A stretch of 64,000 bases of DNA from Planctomycetota bacterium. GTDB taxonomy: Bacteria; Planctomycetota; Planctomycetia; Pirellulales; Pirellulaceae. The stretch spans positions 1 to 64,000 of the forward strand of contig JAPLNI010000058.1 of NCBI GenBank assembly GCA_026692865.1. Direction: 5' to 3'. This document shows positions 36,529 through 45,617 of the stretch, piece after piece; the stretch's first letter is position 1, and each line of letters begins with the position of its first letter. Both the position numbers and the translations under genes were made by a program. The notes beneath the pieces are model-generated. The model saw only the letters and a program-made list of their open reading frames with translations, was not told where the DNA came from and ran no database searches.

Positions 36529-37536
36529 ATGTTCGCTCGCTACCGCTTCTGCGTTATCGCCCTCCTTTCAAGTTGCATATTGCTCGGTGACCATCCCCGT
36601 GTATGGTCTCAAGAGGATCAGCCCAAAGCGAAATCGGCTTCCAGTCAAGGAAACAAATCAGGCGCGAGCAAACCAGAGCAAAAGAAACCAGATACTAAAA
36701 AGAAAACACCGTCACCAGACGACATCTACACTCTCGGTCCGGATTCGATGAAGAAAGCCGGTGTCCCTGAGGGGACCATTACCAAGTACGAATGGAACAA
36801 CAGCAAGGTCTATCCCGGAACCGTCCGAGATTATTGGGTCTATGTTCCCAAGCAGTACGACCCCAAGAAGCCTGCGAGCTTGTTTGTTTGCCAAGACGGT
36901 CAAAAGTACCAGGCCCCGATTGTCTTTGATAACTTGATTCACAGTGGCGAAATGCCTGTCACGATCGGCGTCTTCATCAAACCTGGTGACGCTCCCAGGA
37001 AACCTGGTGAACCACCTCGCAAGAAGCCTGACGGTAGTCCCGCATCACCGAAAAATCGTAGCGTCGAGTATGACACGGTGAGCGATGTTTACTCGAAGTT
37101 TTTGCTCGAAGAGATTCTTCCTGAGGTGACTAAGACTTACAACATCTCGTAAAAGCCCGAAGATCGATGTATCGCCGGAAGCAGTTCGGGCGGCATTTGT
37201 GCCTTCTCCGTAGCATGGTTTCGACCAGATCAATTCGGTAAGGTATTCACTACGGTTGGTAGCTTTACAAACATCCGCGGCGGGAATGCTTATCCGGAAA
37301 TGGTTCGGAATTCAGAACGCAAACCGATTCGATTTTTCCAGCAAGATGGCGAAAACGACATCACGAATCAATTCGGAAGTTGGTTTGAAGCCAACAAAGC
37401 CATGGCTGCCGCTCTAAAAGAAAAAGGGTACGACCACAAGTTTGTGATCGGCACTGGCGCTCATAGTGATAAACATGGCTCGGCGATCTTTCCCGAAGTC
37501 ATGCGTTGGATGTGGAGAGATTGGAAGAAAGGCTAA
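36529..37536 (+). pseudogene. Secreted alpha/beta-hydrolase (esterase-D-like) split by an in-frame TAA
   Basis: The gene reads from ATG 36529 to TAA 37150-37152, then continues in the same frame to 37536, so one stop codon divides a protein of 335 codons. Residues 1-28 are a signal peptide (FCVIALLSSCILLGDHPR), followed by a lysine-rich linker to about 63. The fold begins near residue 85 with SKVYPGTVRDYWVYVPKQY. The catalytic serine motif AGSSSGGICAF and SFTNIRGG lie just after the stop, with FFQQDGEND and the histidine region GTGAHSDKHG beyond. The fragment before the stop therefore lacks the catalytic centre. A single base change (for example AAA or CAA to TAA) explains it. Sequencing error is possible. 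Confidence 0.85.
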
Positions 37537-37542
37537 GCAAAA

Positions 37543-38943
37543 GTGTATTTGATTCGAAATGGTCATGTCGTTACAGCGACAGAATCTTATGTCGCTGACA
37601 TTCTTATCGACGGCGAGCGGGTCACGCATATCGGGCTCGATTTGCGTGAATCGCTGAAAGATCTTCTTCACAACTGCGTCGAGGTCGATGCGGAAGGAAA
37701 GTATGTTTTCCCTGGCTTTATTGATCCCCACGTCCACATCTATCTGCCGTTCATGGGCACGCATGCTAAGGACACTTACGAAACGGCAAGTCGAGCGGCT
37801 CTAGTGGGTGGAACCACAACGTTGATTGAAATGTGTTGCCCATCTCGCCAAGATGATCCATGGGAAGCATTTCAACTTTGGAAGAGTAAGGCTGAAGGCC
37901 TCTCTGCTTGCGACTTCACATTTCACATGGGGATCTCGCGATTTGATGATTCGACCGAATCCAAGTTACGGCAGATTGTAGCCGAAGGAATTACGAGCTG
38001 GAAAGTTTTCCTCGCATACAAAGACTTCTTTGGCGTCAATGACAGCGAGCTATACAAGACGCTTGAACTGGCCAGCAAGCTCGGCGTGATCGTTACAGCC
38101 CACTGCGAAAACGAATCGATGATTGCCGAGCTTCAGAAGCGACTTTTGGAAGAGGGAAAGACAGGCCCCCAGTGGCATGAGCCTTCACGCCCGATTCAAG
38201 TCGAAGCGGAAGGAGTGCAACACCTGATGACTTTCGCTGAGATGACGAAAGCCAAAGTATACATCGTCCACACAAGCAACGCTCTGGCGGTCGAGGCCGC
38301 CATGCGAGGCAAATCGCGCGGCGTCGATGTCTCAGTAGAAACAGTCATTCCATACCTTGTACTCGATGACACTTACGCTCAACAGCCAAACTTCGAAGGC
38401 TCCAAGTATGTGATGTCGCCCCCGATTCGATCTAAAGAAGAGCAACCAAAACTTTGGCAGCATCTCCGTCAGAGAAATATTTCGACGGTTGCAACCGACC
38501 ACGCTCCGTTTGACTTTGTAGGCCAAAAGGAAATGGGGCGCGACGACTTTACTAAGATCCCGAATGGGATTCCAACAGTCGAAGACCGAGTTAACTTGCT
38601 ATACACCTACGGCGTCTGTCGCGGTCATATTGATCTCAACACGTTCGTTGATTCAGCTAGCACCCAAGCGGCAAAGCTCTTTGGTTTGTTCCCTAAGAAA
38701 GGAACGATCTCGGTTGGCTCGGATGCCGATATTGTGATTTATGATCCGTCGTATCGTGGCACTATTTCAGTCAATACACATTCCATGGCGACTGATTATA
38801 GCGCGTTTGAAGGATGGCCCATCGAAGGCAAACCACTGCATGTTTGGGTCCGTGGTAAACGGCAAGTGGAAGACGGGAAATTCGTTGGTGAAATGGGACA
38901 TGGTCAGTTCCTTCGTAGACAAATCGATGCGAGTGCTACATAG
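37543..38943 (+). CDS. Dihydropyrimidinase / hydantoinase-type amidohydrolase
   Basis: A 466-aa cyclic amidohydrolase with GTG start, 6 bp after the esterase stop. Metal and active-site positions are all present: FPGFIDPHVHIYL, the lysine likely to be carboxylated in SWKVFLAYKDFF, VTAHCENE, YIVHTSNALAV and VATDHAPFDF. The KIPNGIPTVEDR loop fits dihydropyrimidinases and D-hydantoinases (most are 455-485 aa). It opens the ring of dihydrouracil, dihydrothymine or hydantoins. A methylmalonate-semialdehyde dehydrogenase at 19.6 kb could act in the same catabolic route. Confidence 0.92.
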   Translation: MYLIRNGHVVTATESYVADILIDGERVTHIGLDLRESLKDLLHNCVEVDAEGKYVFPGFIDPHVHIYLPFMGTHAKDTYETASRAALVGGTTTLIEMCCPSRQDDPWEAFQLWKSKAEGLSACDFTFHMGISRFDDSTESKLRQIVAEGITSWKVFLAYKDFFGVNDSELYKTLELASKLGVIVTAHCENESMIAELQKRLLEEGKTGPQWHEPSRPIQVEAEGVQHLMTFAEMTKAKVYIVHTSNALAVEAAMRGKSRGVDVSVETVIPYLVLDDTYAQQPNFEGSKYVMSPPIRSKEEQPKLWQHLRQRNISTVATDHAPFDFVGQKEMGRDDFTKIPNGIPTVEDRVNLLYTYGVCRGHIDLNTFVDSASTQAAKLFGLFPKKGTISVGSDADIVIYDPSYRGTISVNTHSMATDYSAFEGWPIEGKPLHVWVRGKRQVEDGKFVGEMGHGQFLRRQIDASAT

Positions 38944-39002
38944 TTTCTCGCAATAGATAGGAAGGCATGAGATGATGCTCGAGACTTGCAAGAGGGTTTC
39001 CT

Positions 39003-40496
39003 ATGAATAGTTCCGAGCATGCTTCAAAAGAGTCAACTCCGATCGCAAGCGGTGTATGGAGTTGGTTTTGGATTGCATCGGGCCCAATGCTAGGCCTTCT
39101 AAGTTGGTACTTCTTTGATCGTTTCAATCCCGAGGCGCCGATCGCAGCAAAGTCAACACTCTTTGTTGGCGTTTGGATGGCATGCTGGTGGATGACGGAA
39201 GCGGTCATTTTGGAAGCAACGGCTTTTTTGCCGATTGTCCTTTTACCGCTGCTTGGGATTTCCAAAATTCAAGAAGCGACCGCCGCGTACGCTGACCCTA
39301 GCGTCTTCCTTTATTTAGGCGGATTTAGCATCGCGATCGCATTTGAAAAAACGGGCTTGCATCGTCGCGGTGCGATATATGGACTGAGTTTATTTGGGAC
39401 CTCGCCATCTGCGATCGTGGCAGGCTTCATGATGTCAACTATGTTGCTATCGTTTTGGATAAGCAACACCGCCACTGCATTGTTGATGCTTCCTTTAATG
39501 CGAAGTGTTTTACTGATCGCAGGGGAAGGCAATGAATCGCCCAATAAGGTGCAGACAAGAAATTTTGGAATCGCGCTGCTGCTCGGTGTCGCCTACTCAG
39601 CCAGTCTCGGTGGCATGGGAACCTTGGTCGGAACGCCCACTAACGTTTTCTTTCGCAGCTTTATGGAGAAGCAAGGAACGGTGATCGGCTTCTTGGCATG
39701 GATGTACGATGTTGTTCCTTGCGTGTTGCTGCTCACTGCCATTTGTTGGTTTTGGCTTTGCAAAGTCCTCTTTGTTTCGAAGCCGATTCCCACTTTGAAT
39801 TCGGATTGGATACGAAATGAACGAGCTTCGCTGACAAAGCTTTCAAGCGCTGAATCGTGGGTTCTCGGAGTCTTCGTTGTCACTGGCCTGTCGTGGACCT
39901 TTCGCGATGTCATTTCAAATTCGTCCGCCATCCGCGATTTCTATCCAGGCGTTTCGAACATCCATGATTCAATGATTGCGATGACTGCCATGGTGTTTTT
40001 ATTGACGATTCCGGTCCGAAAAAACCTTGGCGGACAGCCAATTCTGAATTGGCGAGATATGGATAAATTGCCTTGGGGAGTCATCTTGCTGCTTGGTGGA
40101 GGCCTGAGCTTAGCCGGTGCCGTTCAGACCTCTGGATTGGGCGGGATCATTGGTGAAAGTGCTCGTCATCTGAAGGGGATACCAATTGGTTTATCACTTT
40201 TGCTGATCATCGCGATGGTTGTGTTCCTTTCCGAGCTCGCGAGCAACATTGCAACGGCTACAACCGTAATTCCGATACTAGCGGAAATTGCTCGAGGGCT
40301 GGATGTTGACGTCAGTGCGTTGACCGTTCCAGCGGTGTTGGCAGCAAGTTGCGGATTCATGCTTCCGGTAGCGACACCGCCGAACGCTATTGTCTTTGGT
40401 GAAAAACGTATGACGAGCCGCGATATGATGCGAGCCGGAATCGGACTCGATATCGTCTGTATTCTGGTAATCTGGCTATTGTGGTTCCCACGTTGA
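39003..40496 (+). CDS. SLC13/DASS-family anion:sodium symporter
   Basis: A 497-aa membrane protein with about 11-12 helices. DASS signatures are seen twice: SFWISNTATALLMLPLMRSV with the SNT motif in the first half and VVFLSELASNIATATTVIPI with its SN-T counterpart in the second. GVAYSASLGGMGTLVGTPTN is the conserved sodium-site loop. It would import dicarboxylates, citrate or sulfate with sodium. A gaggg ribosome site precedes the ATG, and 59 bp separate it from the hydantoinase gene, so co-transcription is possible. Confidence 0.92.
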   Translation: MNSSEHASKESTPIASGVWSWFWIASGPMLGLLSWYFFDRFNPEAPIAAKSTLFVGVWMACWWMTEAVILEATAFLPIVLLPLLGISKIQEATAAYADPSVFLYLGGFSIAIAFEKTGLHRRGAIYGLSLFGTSPSAIVAGFMMSTMLLSFWISNTATALLMLPLMRSVLLIAGEGNESPNKVQTRNFGIALLLGVAYSASLGGMGTLVGTPTNVFFRSFMEKQGTVIGFLAWMYDVVPCVLLLTAICWFWLCKVLFVSKPIPTLNSDWIRNERASLTKLSSAESWVLGVFVVTGLSWTFRDVISNSSAIRDFYPGVSNIHDSMIAMTAMVFLLTIPVRKNLGGQPILNWRDMDKLPWGVILLLGGGLSLAGAVQTSGLGGIIGESARHLKGIPIGLSLLLIIAMVVFLSELASNIATATTVIPILAEIARGLDVDVSALTVPAVLAASCGFMLPVATPPNAIVFGEKRMTSRDMMRAGIGLDIVCILVIWLLWFPR

Positions 40497-40627
40497 GGCG
40501 TGACAAATGAACTATCCGGAAGAAAGCTGAGATATAAAGAACTGAAATCAGCCCCCAGATCCCCTTTCAGCCCTTGAAAGGATGCACTAAGTTCGTGTAT
40601 TCTACGGGGCTTCCGATGGCGGGAGGG

Positions 40628-40642
40628 TAAAATCCCCTGCCA
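40628..40642. other. Small hairpin upstream of the basic peptide gene
   Basis: Around 40617-40643 the sequence tggcgggagggtaaaatccc followed by ctgcca can fold with TGGC and GGGA pairing to TCCC and GCCA. No T tract follows, so I do not call a terminator. It lies between the transporter stop and the 29-codon gene. Confidence 0.3.
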
Positions 40643-40714
40643 TGCCTTGGAATACCGTTGATACTCGATCGCCCGATCGATTTTGGATTCAGAATTGTAC
40701 GTTAGGAGAAATTC

Positions 40715-40804
40715 GTGGGAGTAAAGAAAACTGGGCGTGGTCGCCGAAAAGTCGGTCGGAAGAAGCGACGGATGCGTGCGAGAATCCGCCATCGAAAGAA
40801 ATAA
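40715..40804 (+). CDS. Very basic 29-residue protein, possibly ribosome-associated
   Basis: A short frame from GTG 40715 to TAA 40802-40804. The peptide begins MGVKKTGRGRRKVGRKKRRM and ends RARIRHRKK; 17 of 29 residues are Lys or Arg. An AGGAGA (40704-40709) sits 5 bp upstream of the GTG, an unusually good ribosome site for this window. The composition and the KRRMRxRxRHRKK ending resemble the small AURKAIP1/COX24-type proteins (mitochondrial mS38 relatives) annotated in bacteria. The identification is tentative. It lies 25 bp ahead of the 703-aa gene. Confidence 0.65.
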   Translation: MGVKKTGRGRRKVGRKKRRMRARIRHRKK

Positions 40805-40829
40805 TCTCTAGCAAGGTTCCGTTCGCATC

Positions 40830-42941
40830 ATGCTTCCAAACAGCCTGTCAATTGTCGATTTGGCTGATATTGGTTGGGAAAAGATTGCAACGAACTGTGC
40901 TTTTCTCTGCGTTAGATCTCCCCTCCAAACCAAGTCTGGTAGTTCGCTAGACGTTTCGGTATGTGCTTGGATTTCGGAGCTTCGTACCGCGGGCATTTCC
41001 CCATCGCAAAAGTCGGACGCTGCCGCACGTTGGGGTAATCTCCACGTTTCTAACGCCTTGATACGCGAGTCGGGCTTCTGGGAATTTTGGAAGTTGTCTG
41101 GCCCAGAAAGCAACACGTTTGTTGCTGTAATCCCAAGCGAGTTGTTCTTGGATCGAATCCTCAGCGAGTACGGTCCACCTCCGACTGTAATTCTTCGAGA
41201 TTGGAACCGGCAAGTAAGCAGCCCATCCAATTCGCTCCTACTCGACCAACCGCTAAGTTGTATCGCGATTGGGCGAGATGGATTGCTCCACTCGATAACC
41301 GATTTTGGCACGGATAATTGTGGCAGAGATAGTCGCAAAACCGATAGTAGCCTTAACCCGCATTCAAATGCGTCTCAAGGGCAACCTATTTTGGATGCCG
41401 CTTCGATCGAACAACTCGATAAATTTGTCGATCTTCTCGCGACCTGCGGAGCATTGACGAAAGCGGCCAAGACTCAGAATACTTCTTATTGTTTTACCGA
41501 AACCAGACATCCAACACTTCGTGAGTTTTTGAAAACTCAGAATTTAGAAGGCAAGATAGTTTCGCCCAACGGTGATTCGGCGAACAGCATTTTACCCAGC
41601 AGCAGCTTTTCTAGAGCAGACACGCGCGCAGTAGAAACACCCGCAGTAGGATTACTTGCCAGCGCAAGTCCCGTAACACCAAAACATTTCGCTTCCAAGG
41701 ATTCAAAACCTAGCTTTACGCCGAAGCTGGAGCGCTCACCGGCCAAGCGCTTCGCGTTCCCTGCTCGACGAACGGTACCTTCGATCATCGTGTTGTTGAC
41801 TGCGGCAATCGGACTTGGGTTCTTACTGATCCCGGCCACTTCAACGCGTGTCGCGGATTCGGGTAGAACACAACACGTTTCCGGCACTAAAATCAACACG
41901 GAAGCTTCCTCCCCATCCGTGGATTTGATTACTAGTGCTGATAGCCTTGCTCCGGAGAACGATGCAACATCAACTCCAAACGCATCAGATACGGAACTCA
42001 AAATTACTGAAGGTATCTCAACGAGCGAAGTTTCAGCAGTCCCAACCCTGAACGCTGATCTTGCTTCGGAACTTTCCGCGAAGCTCACGCAGGGCATAAC
42101 AGACGATATCGATGGCAACAGTGTGATTGACCCTACAAAAATCGAATCGATTACAAGTCTTTTGACACCCAAGGATGCAGCCGCAAACTTGCCGATTGAA
42201 ATCGAATCCAGGATGACTTCAGACCGTGATCTGAAGTCGCTCGACGCATCCTTCAGTGATTCAGCAGACGCGAACACTGCGTCTATGGATCCTGCGATAC
42301 CAAAATCAGAGACCGCAGAAAATGAATCACCTGCCGTTGATGTCCCGATCGCGTCGGACGAACAGACGGGGATTTCCAAAGTAGTCTCAATCGTTTTAAA
42401 ACGACCTGTTCAGAAAGAAGAACTTCGCATCCCTTTTTCTGTGAATGCGAAGACTGCGTCCGTGCAAGTTCAATGGGAATTGCCAGAAGAAATTCTCATC
42501 ACTCCGGAAGCTCCAGTGATGATGACTGGCAAGCAAGAACAAACCTGGACGATTGCACTCAAAGACGAAAGCAGCAAGCTAGTTGTAACCGTCAAATCGA
42601 AACCGAATCGTAAATGGCTGCTCGGGACGGTCGTCAAGTTGGCTGGGGAAAATGGCATGGAGTTTCCAATCGCGCCGGGCGATGCAAAACTTATTCAGCA
42701 GCAGTTGATAGCTCGATCGAAAGAGTTGACAAAGCAAACGCAGTTTCTCGAACTAGTGAAAGGAGCCAAGGGTGGCCGAGCGTTCGCGAGCTACTATATG
42801 CCTCTTGCCGAATCAAGCTTGAAGCAAACCGATTTGGCTATCCAGCAGTGGTTAGAAATCGATGACCTTGTTAATCAGTTCTACCATTCGCACAAGTTAA
42901 ATCTCACATTCTACGCGAATGCAAACATGCCTTTGCAGTAG
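40830..42941 (+). CDS. Unknown protein with one central membrane helix
   Basis: A 703-aa protein I do not recognise. Residues 1-190 look globular (for example SGFWEFWKLSGPESNTFVAV and YGPPPTVILRDW). Residues about 245-310 are a Ser/Pro-rich linker ending in basic PAKRFAFPARRTVPS. A single membrane helix follows (SIIVLLTAAIGLGFLLIPAT, about 312-331), then about 190 residues of Ser/Thr/Asp/Glu-rich low complexity, and a folded C-terminal part (IVLKRPVQKEELRIPFSVNA, WKLLGTV-type beta strands). The plan suggests a cytoplasmic sensor or adaptor domain linked to a periplasmic domain. The basic stretch before the helix fits an N-in topology. Confidence 0.75.
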   Translation: MLPNSLSIVDLADIGWEKIATNCAFLCVRSPLQTKSGSSLDVSVCAWISELRTAGISPSQKSDAAARWGNLHVSNALIRESGFWEFWKLSGPESNTFVAVIPSELFLDRILSEYGPPPTVILRDWNRQVSSPSNSLLLDQPLSCIAIGRDGLLHSITDFGTDNCGRDSRKTDSSLNPHSNASQGQPILDAASIEQLDKFVDLLATCGALTKAAKTQNTSYCFTETRHPTLREFLKTQNLEGKIVSPNGDSANSILPSSSFSRADTRAVETPAVGLLASASPVTPKHFASKDSKPSFTPKLERSPAKRFAFPARRTVPSIIVLLTAAIGLGFLLIPATSTRVADSGRTQHVSGTKINTEASSPSVDLITSADSLAPENDATSTPNASDTELKITEGISTSEVSAVPTLNADLASELSAKLTQGITDDIDGNSVIDPTKIESITSLLTPKDAAANLPIEIESRMTSDRDLKSLDASFSDSADANTASMDPAIPKSETAENESPAVDVPIASDEQTGISKVVSIVLKRPVQKEELRIPFSVNAKTASVQVQWELPEEILITPEAPVMMTGKQEQTWTIALKDESSKLVVTVKSKPNRKWLLGTVVKLAGENGMEFPIAPGDAKLIQQQLIARSKELTKQTQFLELVKGAKGGRAFASYYMPLAESSLKQTDLAIQQWLEIDDLVNQFYHSHKLNLTFYANANMPLQ

Positions 42942-43379
42942 CTTGCGGTAATAACGACAACAAGATTGTTTCGGAGCTTTGTCAGCCGTGCGGTAGGGTG
43001 ATGAAAAGGGCATTTTCCCTGAACCTTAGATGCAAGCTTCTACGGCTCAATACTTTGGGCTTTGAGCGTCGGCGAAAGCCGCGTAACTGGACGTTCCTGC
43101 GCAACCAGCGTTGCGGGTAAACCGATCGCTATTCAGATACGTATCATTACTCTTACTTCAACTACTCGATTGAGCCCTTGACAAAATGTATCTCCGCTAA
43201 AGCCGGACCAATGGATTAAGAATTGCAATATAGATCCAGATCGGGTCCTGGCTAAGCCCGCGAAATCGGTGCTCGCGATCTTTCAATGCGAAAATGGTCT
43301 TGAGCGATGCGGTGAATTCGGGGACCATTCATGACCGGCATTGATTTTCACGACCGCCTTCCCTCAAAGATCTACTCTC
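42942..43379. other. Intergenic region upstream of the S46 peptidase
   Basis: About 440 bp without a gene. Small palindromes are present, such as cgcaac-cagc-gttgcg at 43100-43115, and a ttgaca at about 43179 that could be a -35 but has no -10 at the right distance. I see no RNA gene. Confidence 0.45.
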
Positions 43380-45446
43380 ATGACCTTAAATAGATACCAC
43401 TTGTTTCTCGTAACGGTAACTTCCGGGGCCTTTGCATTTTCTTCGCACCGAGTGATTGCTGATGAAGGAATGTGGCTGTTCAATCAGCTGCCGAAAAGAC
43501 AACTTCTCGAACAGCATGACTTCGTTGTTGATTCCCAGTGGTCTGAACGATTGATGCTGTCTGCGGTGAGGTTTAACTCAGGCGGATCTGCTTCGTTTGT
43601 CTCCGAAAATGGTTTGGTTCTTACCAACCATCACGTTGCAGCAGACACACTGTACAAGGTCTCAACTCCAGAGAATAACTATCACGAAGATGGCTTCCTC
43701 GCAAAGGATTTCTCAGAGGAAATTCCTGCACCTGACTTAGAACTCAATCAGCTTGTCTCCATTCAAGATGTTACTGACAAGGTCAATGGAGCTATCACAA
43801 CTGCAATGACTCCCAATGAAGCCGCTAAGGCGCGACAAGCCATGATGGCTAGCATTGAAAAGGACTCGCTCGATAAGTCTGGATTGCGGTCCGATGTTGT
43901 ACCACTTTTTGGCGGAGGTAGATATCACCTTTACCTTTATAAAAAATATACGGATGTCCGATTGGTATGGGCACCCGAATCGGGGGCAGCATTCTTCGGT
44001 GGTGATGCGGATAATTTTGAGTATCCAAGATATTGTTTGGATGTGACCCTTTTTCGTGTTTACGAAAATGGATCACCCGCTAAGATTTCAAACTATCTGA
44101 GGACGGAGCCGCAAGGCGCCACGGATGGCGATTTGATTTTTGTGGCAGGTAATCCAGGCAGAACTCGCAGAATCTATACGTCGGATGCACTTGCATATCA
44201 ACGCGATGCCGCAATGCCTCGGATGATGAATCTCCTTCGTCGTAAGGAAAACTTACTTCAGCAGTATAGCCTCGCTGGCGTTGAAGAATCTCGCCGCGCG
44301 AAAGATGATCTGTTTGGAATACAGAACTCTCGAAAAGCTTATGGAGGCATGCTTGCAGGGTTGCAAGACCCGAGCTTTGTTGCAAGCAAACGCCAATCGG
44401 AAGCCGAGCTAACCAAAAAGCTTACGAGCAATCCAAAGCTTGAATCACTTGCTGATGCTTGGAAAAGCATCAAGGAAACTCAAGCACGCAAAGCAACAAT
44501 GGTCGGAAAATCAGGCACGCTTAAAAGCCGGCCTTATTCAATCGCCGAGACCATCGTGTTAATGGTCGCAGAAGATTCTAAACCAAGCGTCGGTCGATTG
44601 CGCCCGTTCCGAGATAGCAATCGTGAATCGCTTGAGCAAGAACTCTACAGCCCCGCTCCGATGTATCCCGATCTCGAGCGAACATTGCTTGCTGACGAGC
44701 TTGCGAAACTAATGGAAGATCGCGGCGGAGACGACCCACTGGTTCTTACAATCTTGGATGGAAAAAGCCCACGCGTACGAGCCGCTGAAGTCATCGCGGC
44801 GACCAAACTGTTCGATGTGGAATCGAGAAAAGCACTTGTCGCCGGCGGCAGTGAAGACATCGCTAAAAGCGATGACCCGCTGATCAAAATGGCACTCGCA
44901 TTGGAAGCTGAGTATCGTCGAATTGACGCAGAAATGGATGAAATCGAAGAAGTCGAACGTCAAGCCTACTCAAAGATCAATCAAGCACAGTTTGCGATCT
45001 CTGGAGACACCGTTTATCCCGATGCAACATTTACTTTGCGATTGGCATTCGGGAAGGTCAAAGGCTACGACATCGATGGGACGCCGCTACCTCCTGCAAC
45101 AACGATTGGAGGAGCTTTTGAACACGAGAGCCGCCATCAGTCGCAATCGCCGTGGGTGTTACCCCGCAGTTGGCATGCAGCAAAGGAATCGATCGACCTT
45201 AAAACTCCACTCAACTTCGTTTCCACAGCAGACATTATCGGAGGCAATAGTGGAAGCCCTGTCGTCAATAAAGCAGGCAAGCTTGTGGGGGTGATCTTCG
45301 ACGGAAATATCGATAGCCTTACCGCAGACTTTTACTACACCGATAAGACAGCCCGAGCCGTATCGGTTCATATCAGCGGCATGCTTGAACTACTAAGCAA
45401 GGTTTACAACGCAGAACATCTCGTGAAAGAAATGACCGCAAAGTAA
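43380..45446 (+). CDS. S46-family dipeptidyl-peptidase (DPP7/DPP11-type)
   Basis: A secreted serine exopeptidase, 688 aa from the ATG at 43380; the frame is open from 43341, but the later start gives a proper signal peptide (HLFLVTVTSGAFAFSSHRVI, cleavage near ADEG). S46 features: EGMWLFNQLP, the catalytic His in LVLTNHHVAADTL, FGGDADNFEYPRYCLDVTLF with the Asp, VAGNPGRTRRIYT and the catalytic Ser in GGNSGSPVVNKAGKLVGVIF. S46 enzymes remove dipeptides from peptide N-termini in the periplasm. Length is close to the usual 700-720 aa. Confidence 0.94.
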   Translation: MTLNRYHLFLVTVTSGAFAFSSHRVIADEGMWLFNQLPKRQLLEQHDFVVDSQWSERLMLSAVRFNSGGSASFVSENGLVLTNHHVAADTLYKVSTPENNYHEDGFLAKDFSEEIPAPDLELNQLVSIQDVTDKVNGAITTAMTPNEAAKARQAMMASIEKDSLDKSGLRSDVVPLFGGGRYHLYLYKKYTDVRLVWAPESGAAFFGGDADNFEYPRYCLDVTLFRVYENGSPAKISNYLRTEPQGATDGDLIFVAGNPGRTRRIYTSDALAYQRDAAMPRMMNLLRRKENLLQQYSLAGVEESRRAKDDLFGIQNSRKAYGGMLAGLQDPSFVASKRQSEAELTKKLTSNPKLESLADAWKSIKETQARKATMVGKSGTLKSRPYSIAETIVLMVAEDSKPSVGRLRPFRDSNRESLEQELYSPAPMYPDLERTLLADELAKLMEDRGGDDPLVLTILDGKSPRVRAAEVIAATKLFDVESRKALVAGGSEDIAKSDDPLIKMALALEAEYRRIDAEMDEIEEVERQAYSKINQAQFAISGDTVYPDATFTLRLAFGKVKGYDIDGTPLPPATTIGGAFEHESRHQSQSPWVLPRSWHAAKESIDLKTPLNFVSTADIIGGNSGSPVVNKAGKLVGVIFDGNIDSLTADFYYTDKTARAVSVHISGMLELLSKVYNAEHLVKEMTAK

Positions 45447-45478
45447 GACACTTATCGGCCAGCGTAACTGATCCTGCG

Positions 45479-45552
45479 TTCGCTCGTGCACGTGCCCGAT
45501 GGAGTGATTCGAATCGAGTACGAGTACCACCGATGGCTGAGTACGAGTACGA
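45479..45552. repeat. Second copy of the GAGTAC palindromic repeat, left arm degenerate
   Basis: The block 45514-45552 (tcgagtacgagtacc, island, ctgagtacgagtacga) matches the right arm of the repeat at 36303-36348, apart from one missing GAGTAt unit and one base. The left arm (about 45479-45513) has decayed. It lies between the convergent ends of the S46 peptidase and a sulfatase gene, where a hairpin could end transcription from both sides. Confidence 0.65.
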
Positions 45553-45617
45553 AAAGACAGGGCTTGCGAGTAAATACATCCGATAGACGGTGGCGATAAA
45601 CGATGATCAACCGTTGG

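Noticed and set aside
45373-45579. 68-codon minus-strand frame with SYSYS and ARARA stretches
   Set aside because: These are translations of the GAGTAC repeat and its left arm, not a gene.
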